Positions 35,610-47,400 of a stretch of DNA of 64,000 nt are shown here, piece by piece. This DNA is from Gordionus sp. m RMFG-2023 (Eukaryota; Nematomorpha; Gordioida; Chordodea; Parachordodidae). Both the position numbers and the translations under genes were made by a program. How positions within the stretch are numbered: position 1 is the first letter of the stretch; each line of letters opens with the position of its first letter. The stretch covers positions 31,384,730 through 31,448,729 of the forward strand of contig NC_088778.1 of NCBI RefSeq assembly GCF_954871325.1, in the 5' to 3' direction. The notes under the pieces are model-generated. The model was not told the DNA's origin. It saw only the letters and a program-made list of their open reading frames with translations, and searched no databases.

Positions 35610-36000
35610 ATTTAAAAATGGAAGCATGATCCCCTATGAATTTGAGAATATTTAATTAAAATCTTATTTTTTGAAAAAATGATAGCTTAGGGACCCATTT
35701 GTAGAAATAACTATTGGGATAAAATCGAAATCTGAAAAGTCGTGATATTTTATAATTTTTGACATTTCGGCTGCAATGATTGGATCAATGTTTTTATTAA
35801 AGAAAAAGTGGTAGACACAAGTGAGTTTTTAAGTCCATATAGTCATTTCCTCATGTAATATGTATAGGTTCTAGAAGATTTAGATATTTAGCCAACCCTA
35901 AATTGCTCGAGATTATAAAGTTAATAGCTTTGTAGGATAAACGGGTTAGACAATGTCGGACTCTTGGGTATATTTCTTTTTATCGTATTAAGAAATAAAA
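35610..36000 (-). mobile_element. RT-element C-terminal fragment, second subfamily (unit 4)
   Basis: It is the paralogue of 9330-9760 with the same broken frame on the minus strand, inherited by duplication. Confidence 0.55.
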
Positions 36001-36079
36001 GGATCATCGAGATTAAGCTTATTTATAAACTACATGAGAGCCACAAAGGTTATAAGGCACCAACAAAGGGCAGATATAA

Positions 36080-36345
36080 CCAATATCAATTTTAATTTAT
36101 TTTAAAAATAAAATAATATTTATGGTATAAATTATTAAATTGATAATTTGCTTCCTTTTCGAAGAATAAGCAATTCATTAAGTAAGTTTGCGTCTGGCAT
36201 AGGAATAAATTCTCTCGTTTAAAATTTTTAATAATGATATGGGTAATCAAAATGGCGTTTCCAGCTGTTTTCATTGATGTACACTTTTAAATGCATCGTC
36301 AGTCTTGGTATTATTATATATCTTTTTATCATTGATATATAAATC
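36080..36345. mobile_element. Foldback MITE, left-truncated copy
   Basis: It matches 9906-10218, including aatggcgtttccagctg and the right end gtcagtcttggtattatta. The left end is worn. Confidence 0.55.
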
Positions 36346-36362
36346 AAAGGTAAAATATCATT

Positions 36363-37811
36363 TTTTTTTTGAAAATAAATAATCAAAATGAGTCAAAAAG
36401 GGAGAACACGATGGGGGGGGGGGGCAATTTTAATTTATTAGTCGAAATCAAAAAATTAATTAAAAAAATATTTATTATTTTGCATAGCCTAAAATGTCAT
36501 CAAAAATTATTTAAACTGATCTCTTTTAGATGGTTAAATAATTTGGTATCATCAGATTGTATCGCCAAAAAATAAAATATCTACTGATACAAATAATGAT
36601 GTATAGTTTCCGGTTTATATAAAATTATGCAACAATAAATAACTTCCGCTTCGAAAATACCCATCTTAATATGAAGTCCAAAGGCCACCAAGCCGGAAAC
36701 GCGGCCTGGGTGAAAGATCGTGTTTTTATTTATTCAAAAAATTATTTATCGTTTTTTTATTGTAAGAAAATTTCGATTGGACACGTTAATTAATCCAATA
36801 AAATATTACTAGTTAACTGTAGTTACATGATTGTAAAATTATTTTTATATTTTACTGTTTGAGGTCTTAATTTAATATTATATTATGTGCAATTAATTTT
36901 AAAATTATTCTGTTTGAGGCGTTGATTTCATATCATACTATTATCATATTATGTTCAATTGATTTAAAAAGTATATATTTTGTCTGATGATATAAGAAGA
37001 TATATAAAAATTCGATATTATAAAATATTAACAAAATTTCTTATAAAAAAAATAAAATTCTTTCAACCTGATTTATTTTTTCATATCAATTCTAAACCTT
37101 TCCAATCAATACTACCACATCCCAAGCTAATACCTATATTATCGAAATCTCGAGACTTTAGCAATATTTTTCTGGTTAAAATCTTCAGCTAGCCGTTTTT
37201 AAAAATTGACTCAAAACTAGCGGTTTAACAACCCTAATAAATTGTGATGTTAAAACATAATCTAATATTTTAGGAAAAAAAATATATTATGTAATCGTGA
37301 TTTTGCTCATTGTTGGAATAAAAGTTTGGAAATCTATTAAAGAACTCTCGATGTTCGCTTTTTCGTTAAAAATCTTAATTTTGAAATAAGCCTAAAAACA
37401 AGACTTTTTTTTTAATAACACTAAATACGAATAAAATCGCACCTTTTAAATTTATATTTAATTTTTTTGTTTGTTTCTTTATAATTTTTCCGAAAGATTT
37501 TTGAATTTAGGGTTGAAAGGGGAGTCTTTTTTTTACCTATGGGAAAGTTGACTCAAAATGGAATGAGAGATTCCCTCGTAATACCTCGTTAAATTTGACA
37601 AAAAAATGACAGGAATTGGTAACAAGTTGAGATTACAAAAAGATATAATTATTTTATAAAATTAAAAATTTGGGCCGGGTCGATTTTTATAAATCAGTTA
37701 CCTTTGAGGCAATTTAGAAAATAGAGGGAGAAAAATTTCGAAATAAAGAAAATGTAAGAAATTATGGGTACGGGCTGTAAAAGGAACAAAAATAAACATC
37801 TGGGCTAGGGC
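36363..37811. other. AT-rich stretch, no gene seen
   Basis: There are only short frames and homopolymers (G-run near 36413-36424). A short inverted pair, gtttccggttt and aagccggaaac, lies at about 36607-36700. Confidence 0.4.
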
Positions 37812-38215
37812 CAATGACATATAATTATACCTAGACTGACGATGCAATCATTATAAGTGTACATCACTGAAAACTGCTGGGGACGCCATTTTGATTACGC
37901 ATATCATTATTAAAAAAATTTAACGAGAGACCAATTTATTCCTAAGCATGACGCAAACTTTAATTAAGAATTGATTGATCATCGAGATAATAACAAGTTA
38001 TCAATTTAATAGTAGCTTTTAACATAAGGATAATTATTATATGGGTTACCAAAATGGCGGATCCAGCTGATTTGCACACAACGACGCTTTCAATTGCATT
38101 ATTATGAACTATATGGGTTACCAAAATGGCGGGTTCAGCTGATTTGCATTCAACGACACTTTCAAATATAATATTATGAATGCATCGACAGTCTAGGTAT
38201 TATTATATGTCATTG
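37812..38215. mobile_element. Foldback MITE with 8-bp target duplication (404 bp)
   Basis: The ends caatgacatataatta and the inverted tattatatgtcattg match. The flanks gctagggc and gatagggc agree at 7 of 8 positions, pointing to a hAT-type insertion. A ~70-base inner segment (atgggttaccaaaatggcgg...) is present twice in tandem at 38038-38180. Confidence 0.8.
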
Positions 38216-38223
38216 GATAGGGC

Positions 38224-38812
38224 TAAAAAAATTTCAGGCTCGAGCTTATCCTAACAGGACCTAAAATTTGACCATTTTCAAGGTGTCTGGCATGTATAGC
38301 AAGTTATACGTGAAATATAAAACCCTTATATTTCCATTTTTCTTATTCCCTCACCAAATAAAAGGTAAAATCATAAAATATTGTATATAAATTTTTAAAA
38401 AAATTAATATAATAATAATATAACATAGAATTCTTTGGGGGGAGGGGGGGGGGTAACAAAATTATATTGGAGAAAAAAGAGATATTCGGATAACGAGCTA
38501 TTGATTATTTGATAGGGCTAGACATGGCGGTTGTGCTAGAGTGAAGACCATAACCATAGTTAACGGCTAGGATGAGTGTTTGAAAATCGTTCACCGAAGC
38601 CGGGTTGTTCATGTTAGATTTGTAATCTTATTTTAAAAAAAGAATTTCAGGTTAATTACAAATAATTTGTTTAAGTCTCCTCCTGCTGTAACCTAAGTTT
38701 ATACATTTCATTTCCTTTTCTTTCTTTTTTCTTTCTATGACTCAAAATATTTAAATATAATAAATGTAATAGGACATGTTCAAACATTATAATAATTGTA
38801 TATTTTTGATAT
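38224..38812. other. Intergenic, downstream of MED8
   Basis: It has a G-run at about 38440-38452 and otherwise AT-rich DNA. No gene is seen. Confidence 0.4.
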
Positions 38813-40465
38813 TTAAAAAAAAAAACTCAAATTGGAATCGGACATCAAATTTTCCTTGGTGTTAGATAAGTGGTTAAGTACTGAAGTGGATATCTTGTTC
38901 ATAGTGTTGCTCTGCTTCTGAACGAATTCCAGCGATATTTGACCGCATCTTTGGAGGGTCTGACTATCTCGGAACTCGATTTCGGGATCTAGCTTGGTTC
39001 TCATGTAATTAGGGACTACCTCGTGGTTGAAAGCCTTTACGCGACCTTCAGTTAGACCCTTATAATATTTTTTTATAAGGATTTTAGTTTTTTTAAAACC
39101 TAACCATAAGGTTTAAGTTCTCAATTACTTACGTGAATGTTAAAAATACTGTGCACCAATAACTTGAAATTAAACTACGATCATGTGTTTTTAAAATAAA
39201 TGAAAATAGAATATATAGGAAAGACCAACAAATATGTAACAACTAAAATAAATGCGCCTAAACCAAAAAACATGAGAATTGAAAGCGTTTGTTGGACTCC
39301 TTACCTATCATCATCGCTTCATTCCAAAATTCGCAACAAAATTATGGTCACTATGTAATCAATTACAAAAAATAATCGATGGATATGGCCAGAAATTTGT
39401 GATAACACATTTCTTGATTTTTAAAAAAAACATGTGAGGTATAAATAGATTTTTGGTATTTTTTGCCCAACCCTATATTAATATTGTAATGATGGGCTTG
39501 CCCTGCCAAAAGTAGAGGCAGACAAACATTAAATACCTAAAGCTCTGTTTTTGACATAACAATGATGTATAATTTATAAAATTTGCCATGCCCTGATTTA
39601 TTAAAGTTACAATATAATGCTTCTAAATATAATTTTATTTGCAATTAAATCAATGATTTTTTTTAAAATATTTTATTTTAGTTTTGAAATGGAAAAACTT
39701 CAAATGATTTGGTGGGAAATTTTAAAATGATAGATAAATAAAAGGTGAAGGAAAATTTCAAATCAATATTATTCATAGAACAAATTAGTATCATATTTAT
39801 TCCTGTTATGAATGTGTTAAATAAATTTAAATTGGAATATATATTCATTAAGATGTAGGAATAAGCAAAATTTTGAAAAAATATTTTAGCCAGAATTTCA
39901 ATTTTTTGGCTGGGGGGAGGTGGTCTGCCTGTTACCACTACATATACAACTGGTTTAGAGTGAATAAAATATGCTCAGTGTAATTCTATGCAAATTAAGA
40001 AACAATTTTAGACTATATAAAGAAGTCTAATCTACAAATAAAAATTTATACTTAAGATAAACCATGTAATAATTTATAAATTAAACTTCTAAATTTGGAT
40101 TGATTTCTGGCTCCAATAAAATTGGTAAGAAGGCAAAATTTCTAAGATTTGGCCCTTTCATATTCTTTAGATATCTATTTAACGAGTTAAAATGGCTAGC
40201 TAGAAGTGCAAAACTATCTAATATTGATGGCCTATATATTTATTGTAAATAGATCCTTTTGATATCAATAGTATTTAAAAATAATAATATACCAGTTTTG
40301 TGAGGCATCTTCATGTTCAATCTTTAATAAAACATTAATTACAGAGCTTTTTATATCCTCAACCTTTTGAATGAGGTTATCTAAAGCGGTCTCTAGTTGC
40401 TTCTCTAATTTCTATAATATTTTTTATAAAAGTTTAGTTCGCAAAAATACTTGTTTGCTGCTCAT
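38813..40465 (-). CDS. MED8: Mediator complex subunit 8 (174 aa, 4 exons)
   Basis: MED8 is a head-module subunit of Mediator, which links transcription factors to RNA polymerase II in the nucleus. Exons on the minus strand: 40451-40465, 40293-40411, 40087-40231 and 38813-39058; the introns of 39, 61 and 1028 nt all have GT-AG ends, and the exon lengths sum to an exact frame. The protein starts MSSKQKLEKQLETALDNL, then QNWPSILDSFALLASHFNS, LTEGRVKAFNHEVVPNYMRTK and QKQSNTMNKISTSVLNHL. These follow vertebrate MED8 segment by segment ([48 protein letters not shown]). It is shorter than the ~268-residue vertebrate protein because the low-complexity tail is missing. It is divergent from the PITP gene, with 1031 bases between the two ATGs. 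Confidence 0.93.
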
Positions 40466-41496
40466 ATGTTTTAGATGAATGAAATAATATAAATTTTTCT
40501 TATCAATTAGAAGTGTCCGAAAATAGTAATTTAAAGAATTATAATAAAATAATGTATTTTTTTACCCCTTTATTCTATATAGGATACCCCACCGATTTAA
40601 AAACTTTGGTACCACATTTATTGAGTCAAATCACCAAACTTTATAAAAATAATTTAATGTTGATATGTAAATGGAATATATGTTTTAATCTTTTATAGTA
40701 AACAAATAAATTACATTTTTAATTCCCTTTTATAATCATATGTCTTCCAGTATAAGATTAATAAATATATAAATTATTTATAGTAAGTAGACTTTATGAA
40801 AAAAAAACCATTTTATCGTCTTAAATAAGTATAAATTATTTAGACATAACAAATTTTAAAACTTAAAAAAAATAATACCTAAAGGATACGTAACATATAA
40901 AAATTTAATAATTAAACAATTTATGCCTTGATATAAAATAAATAATATCTAGATTTAAGATAAATAAACTATTAACAAATACTTCTTAAGACTTTATAAT
41001 AATATTGAAATTCTTAATAATTTTAACTTTGATATAAGAGTATAAAAAATTTGAGCAAAAAATCTTTGAAGATCACAAAATTGAGTATAAAAAATTTGAG
41101 CAAAAAATCTTTGAAGATCACAAAATTGAATATAAATAATTTCAAAAATTTTGAATTTATCATGAAAACCTTTTTATTCTAAAAAATCTCACAAGATAGA
41201 TTTTATAAAAAAACGTGATTTTTTTAAAAAATCTTCATTAAATTTAGTGATTAAAACTTATAAGATTCTATATTTTGTATAGCATTCCAAACTCTGATTT
41301 AAAGTTATCTTGAACTGATTTCTAAAAACAAATTTATTTGATAATTATCTAAATGATTCCTATGCTTTATTATTAATTCTTTATATAACGGTTAGATGCT
41401 AAAATAAATTTATACACTATAAAGAATCCCCTGTGGAATTTAAGCAAATGCACGAATTTCATTTGGCTTAAAATTTCCAAATTTTTTTTTTCAATT
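40466..41496. promoter_or_regulatory. Shared MED8/PITP intergenic region
   Basis: The head-to-head genes leave 1031 bases that should hold both promoters. The DNA is very AT-rich. A perfect 45-bp tandem pair (gagtataaaaaatttgagca...) lies at 41037-41126. No clear TATA box can be singled out. Confidence 0.45.
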
Positions 41497-44400
41497 ATGC
41501 TTATCAAAGAATTGTAAGTTCATTACATTTTAACATATTTAATCATATTTTCTAAAGTCGAATCGTTTTACCTCTGACTATCCAAGAAGTAATTATACCT
41601 ATAATGCTAATTTAATTTTTTATAAGTATCAAGTGGCTCAACTTTATTCTGTAGCAGAAGCTAGTAAGAATGAAACTGGTGGTGGAGAAGGTGTAGAAGT
41701 ATTAGTAAATGAACCTTATGAAGGAGAACCTCTATTTAATAATCAATACAATACAGGACAATATACTCATAAAATATATCATATTGAACAGTAAATCATC
41801 CTAGCTAAACATTGCACATTTATTATTAATTTTTAGAAAATTGCCCAATTATCTACGTTTGTTAGCACCAAAGAGTGTTTTTACATTCCATGAAATTGCT
41901 TGGAATGCCTACCCTTATTGTAGAACAGGTAGAACCACCTCTTTTTTATAAATTTATTTGACATAATTAAAATAAACAAATTTTATTAATTGATTATTGT
42001 TCAATAATCCCCTTATTATATTTGAATAAATGTATTTTTTTTTATAATTTAGTCATAACGGTAAGTAAAATCCATCATCGTAAGTTGAAATTCTCTTTTA
42101 TTTATATTAAATTATTTGCTACCATTTAAATGATATTTTGTATATAGATCAAAAATTTATACCAGATTTTTTATTATAAATTATTTTATATCTAATTTCA
42201 AATAATTTTGCCTTTTGTATTGCTTCAAAAGAAATTGAGAATATGAGCAGTAAATAAGTATTAACCTATCTATATGATATTTTTAGATTAATTGTTATAA
42301 TAAAAGTTTAAATAGGTCCTGTCTAAATTTTATATAAAACAATACTTTGCTTTTACAAATTTATTTTATGGGCTTTGACCCAGGCCTGCAAGTACATGAT
42401 ATAAAATATATCATAGAATAATTTGGGATCAACAAAATTTTTGCAATTAATTTGCCTATTATTTTATTATTAGAATCCTGATTATATGAAAGACAATTTT
42501 GAAGTAAAAATTGAAACTCTCCATCTACCTGACAGAGGCACCTCTGAAAATGTAAGAAATTAATCTTTATTTTATAAAATGATGTAATTTAATTATAACA
42601 GACAGATAATTAATTATCAGAGCCATATCAATTGGATATCTTAACTTATCCCAAAATTAAAATTTTTTTGAAAAAATTTACCCAGACCTAAACCAATTTG
42701 GACCCAGGGGGATAAACTTTGTAGGTCTCTAGTATAAATATAACATTTTTGCTAATACCAATACCCCTGGTTGATTGACAACTTTGATACTTTGCCTAAG
42801 AATCTAAATTTTGATAATGAAGTCTTCAGAGATTTTTGAAAATGCTTAAACAGGATTTGATCAAAATTTACCCTAAATTCCAAATCTTTTATTTTTGTAA
42901 AAAACTTTAATAATTTTTATGCATAAAAAATCTTTCATATTGAAATCACAAATTTTAGAATGTTATTTTTTTTCAACTTTTCCTGCTATTTATACTTATA
43001 TATTAAAAATATTATATAATATTAGGGCCACACTTTACACATTAATTGCTTAAACCTTCAAGTAAGTTATGATAGTTAATAGTTATCTATACCTAAATCT
43101 AATTATTTGTTATTGGATTCTATTTTATCTTTTATTCATAAAAATGGCAAAATATTTACTTTTCCTTATAATAGATTTGGAATTTTTATTTTAAAATTTG
43201 ATTGAAGAGCATTTCAAACTCTAAATACCAATAAACGATGTTTCATTAATTTCGCTGGTTTCTAATTGGTCAAACTAGAAGGTTCCAAAATATTAACTCA
43301 ATCTTTTAAAAAAAATTATATATATATATAATAAATTAATAAATATAATTTTTAGGCTCATAATTTACCTAAAGACGTTTATAAGAAGGTTCAAATAGTC
43401 AACATTGATATAGCAGACGATTCTTCCCTCCCTAAAGCGGTTTATAAAATGTTTTTTTATTTTTAAGAATTAGGGCCGGATACGATTTAACAGCTGATCG
43501 ATTTTTAAAATCTGTCTAAAAGATTAATGTTTCTTAGATTATTAATCATGAATAGAATTAAAGATAAAATTAATGCTAATAAAGAAAATTTGATCTCTTA
43601 AGACTGATTTTTAAAGAATACGATCAGCTGTTGTTGGATCGGATCCCACTATAAATCCGACCAGGCCTCATTTATAGGAAAGGCGTTATCTTCAAGCGTT
43701 GCGTTATTTAACGCAGCGTTATGACAGCTGATTCAGTTTTATAAAACTAATTTAAGATTTTTATACAATATATTTTAAAAAAATCATATAAATTTTTTTT
43801 GCAAATTCGCTATTATTTTTATAATAGTATCGCATATTTCTTTATCAATGCGGCACAACATCTGTTTTTCAAATTTTATCAACGTTATCATCATAGCGCT
43901 CCATATTTATTATCTTGATTTTTATAAATAAACGCTGCTTTGAATAACGCAATGCTTGAACATAACACGTTACCTATAAATTAGGCCTTAGAGGTAGAAA
44001 GGAAGGAATAGTAAACTATATTTTATACATATATGTCATATATAATCTAGAGATCCATATCCCATATTATTGTTTTGTGTCATGTTTGAATTTGAATACT
44101 CAAAAAATATGAATCTCTTCCTGTCCTAGTTCTATCATATGTTCAAAGTACCTGGATATCTAGGGACTGAACCTAAAATTTCTAGCGTTCAGAGATCCCA
44201 TTTTAAAAATTTCCAGGAACCAGTTTCTAACATGAGTGACTTTAATTTATAATGTATATTGTTCGAAATATTTATAAAATTCATTTTGGAAGTAATTAGG
44301 GGCTTTTTTGCATCTCATTGCAACAGAATTTACCAACATTAGCCTAGAATTCTCGGAACCACGTCAAATCTATGGCTGGCCTTTTCTAAAAAAAAGGAAT

Positions 44401-47400
44401 TTTTTCTAAAATTTAAAGAGTTCTGATTCTCGTCTCTTACTGTTTGCGTACATATTAATAATTAACTTGGTCATATGAATATCGATGATAAAATTTAATA
44501 TATACCTAGGCACGTATCCAAACCGAAACGAATATCGGTTCAGGTTCATGTTCGGATAAAAATAACGTTCAGGTTCGGTTCGCAAAAAATAAAAATATCG
44601 GTTCGGTTCGAACCTCTAAAAAACGGTTTGAACACTTTTGTATTCAAACCTACTTTAGGATTATGTATAAGGAAAAAAATTTTTTTATTTCATAATTAAA
44701 ATAAAAACCTTCATTTTTATTAATTGCACAAATATTTAATTTATAAATATAACAAATAAATATATCAATGAATAATTTTAATATGAACAATTGCTTAAAT
44801 TTTTTTATTAAGTTGCACAATTAATATATTTTCAAAATTCGCCTCACTCAAATTACATCTAGGAGATAATATAAATTTAATTGTTGAAAAACATCTTTCC
44901 ACACTAACTTGGGTAGCTGGCATTGCCAGTATGACATCAGATTTGATGTGTCATTTATAATATATTTGTTTATAATTTATATATTATTTTTAATTTTTTT
45001 CTAGTCATTATAAGCTTAAAATATTAAAAAAATGTTGTAAAATGGCAATATACTAAAGTTTATAAAAATTATGACTGACGTTTATCAGTCACATTTGATT
45101 GATAATTTTAAAAACAATTTGAATATAATTAAAATTTTTACAATATACTAATTTTATAAGCATAAAATTATTAGCGGTTTGGTTCAGGTTCGGCTAAAAA
45201 ATTTTTAGAGGTTTAGGTTCGATACCGGGTTTTAGCGGTTTAATGGTTTGGTTCAGGGTCCGTTTGGATTCCTGTACATAGGGGATGTTTAAAAAAAAAC
45301 TTAAATTATTTTTTTTCCAAAAATAAAATACAGGGGGGGGGGTGGATCTTAAATATTTTATTAAAAATGTTAAACTCAAAATATTTAAATAATGTATTAG
45401 GGCGCAACAATTATTGTTAAACGGTTCGATTTCACCGATTTTCTAAAAATGACTAATTCTTGATTTTAATCACACATTTGGCCCATAGGTTGGAAAGATA
45501 TATCGGCGAAATTTCGAGGTTTATATGATAATATTTTTAGTTAATTTAACCGTTTTCAAAAATTTACTCGAGTCGTTTAACAACACCCCTGTTGTGTACG
45601 AAAAGATGATCAATCTTTAGGGATGTTAGCCGAAAAATTTGCGACATAATATTCGCAGATCATATTTTATACAGAATGTTGAAACCGTCGAGTATAACGT
45701 TTTTTTCGGTTTTCTTCGGTTTTCTTCGATGTACCGATTATTTTTTCAAGCAAATTTATATGGTTGTTTATTTCCGTTTGTTTCGTTTTTTTTTTATTTT
45801 TGAAAAAAAAGAAGTTTTGAATATTTTTCTTAATCATATAATATTTGTGTCTTTTTTGTGATATGGAATTCATGTTCTTCCGATTATAAATTATATACTG
45901 AGGGCTTGTTTTAAATTTTTTAAAAATTCTGAGTTGACCAGATATTGTAGATTACCCACAATGTGAATTTCAAACAATTTTTGCCGAGAACTACTCTTTA
46001 AATTTATGTTAATTTTTCATTAAAAAAATTTAAAAAAAAATATATATATACAAATATTCATGGCGGAAAAAACTATCTTAAAATTAAATATAGGGTAGGC
46101 ACCCTACATAAAGCCGAAATCTATCTTTCGGTTAAGAGGGATTTTTTTAAACCGCCCTTTGAGATTTCTGAATGCCCACGAATTCCGCCATATCCCTTTA
46201 CGACACATTGCGTTTTTTTTAAGAGAAAAAATAAATTAATCCATCATTAATCTTGTAAAGATTTGACTAGTTGAGTTATCTTTATTTTTATTGTGAAACT
46301 TGAGTTAGGACCTAACGAATTAATGATATAACCACACATTACATTTCGTACTGTTGAACCAATTAACGAAATATTTTAAATGATATTGATCATTTAAATA
46401 TATATCGAATTTAAAAACTGGTACGAACCTGTTCAATATTATTTGTAACGTTTTGATTCTCTCCTTTCGAAATGTTCTCATAACGGTTCAATTAGGAATA
46501 CGGTTCAGAATATTTTAACCGTTTATTTTGGGTTCGCGGTTCGATTTGGGTTGACGCCCTGATATTATAATAACCAATAAAAAACTACGTGTTTATTTTT
46601 TTCCCCGAAAAAACTGGGTCTTTGTTTCACTAATTATAACCTATTAATTTATAAAATATAAATAATTCAGGATAGGAAAGCGGAAACGGATCCTGCGAAA
46701 TTCCATTCCACCAAAACTGGCAGAGGTCCTCTAATAGGAGATTGGAAAGTATTATCATTGAAATTTATGTTGTATTTTTTTGGATTTTATATCGAGTATT
46801 GTCAAGCCCAATTGGAAGATAGGATTGGTCCGCCATTTTATATTTTAATCATGAATACAGTTAAACTTGTTTAATTTAAGCACCGTTGGGACCGTGCCCA
46901 TTTTAAACAAAAGTGGCTAATAGAAATTTGGACTGGGGCTTAAATTTTTATTCAAATTAGGGAGTATCACAATTATCAAGAGCTACAATTAGATAAGTTT
47001 TACTGTAATATCTAATTTACTAGAAACATTTATTTGCATATTTTAATTAATTTAACGCATTTGATTTTTAGGCTACAGTGGAACCCGCGATGTGCTGCTA
47101 CAAACTTGTGTCTTGTAACTTCAAATGGTTCGGTTTACAAACAAAAGTCGAAAATTTCCTGATGGATGTGAAAAAAAATTAAATGATTATAAGATTATTA
47201 TTTTTTGACTCATTTGACTGGAAGAAGATAATATTTCCATAGAATTATATAATTTTGAATATTTTATTAATACCCGGGTTCTAAGGACCAAACTAGCCTA
47301 ACTCGTTAAACCCCGAAACTGAAACGTCAAAATTTTTTAGCACTAAAACCGAACTTAAAATGGACCTTTTGAGTACGTTAGTTTGCTTTCGATTATTTTT

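Larger units (their letters stand above)
29380..36362 (+). repeat. Segmental duplication unit 4 (contains gene B)
   Basis: It starts with the shared ctaataaagaataaaatt block. Homology to unit 2 runs through gene B and its flank to about 36362 (counterpart near 10260). It is interrupted by about 2.5 kb at 32900-35430 that includes a SINE and a hAT element. To the right the sequence is unique. Confidence 0.8.

Noticed and set aside
38850-39060. Looked like a tRNA-derived SINE (agataagtggttaagta)
   Set aside because: The minus strand is the last coding exon of MED8 (LTEGRVKAFNHEVVPNYMRTK); the tRNA-like words are chance.
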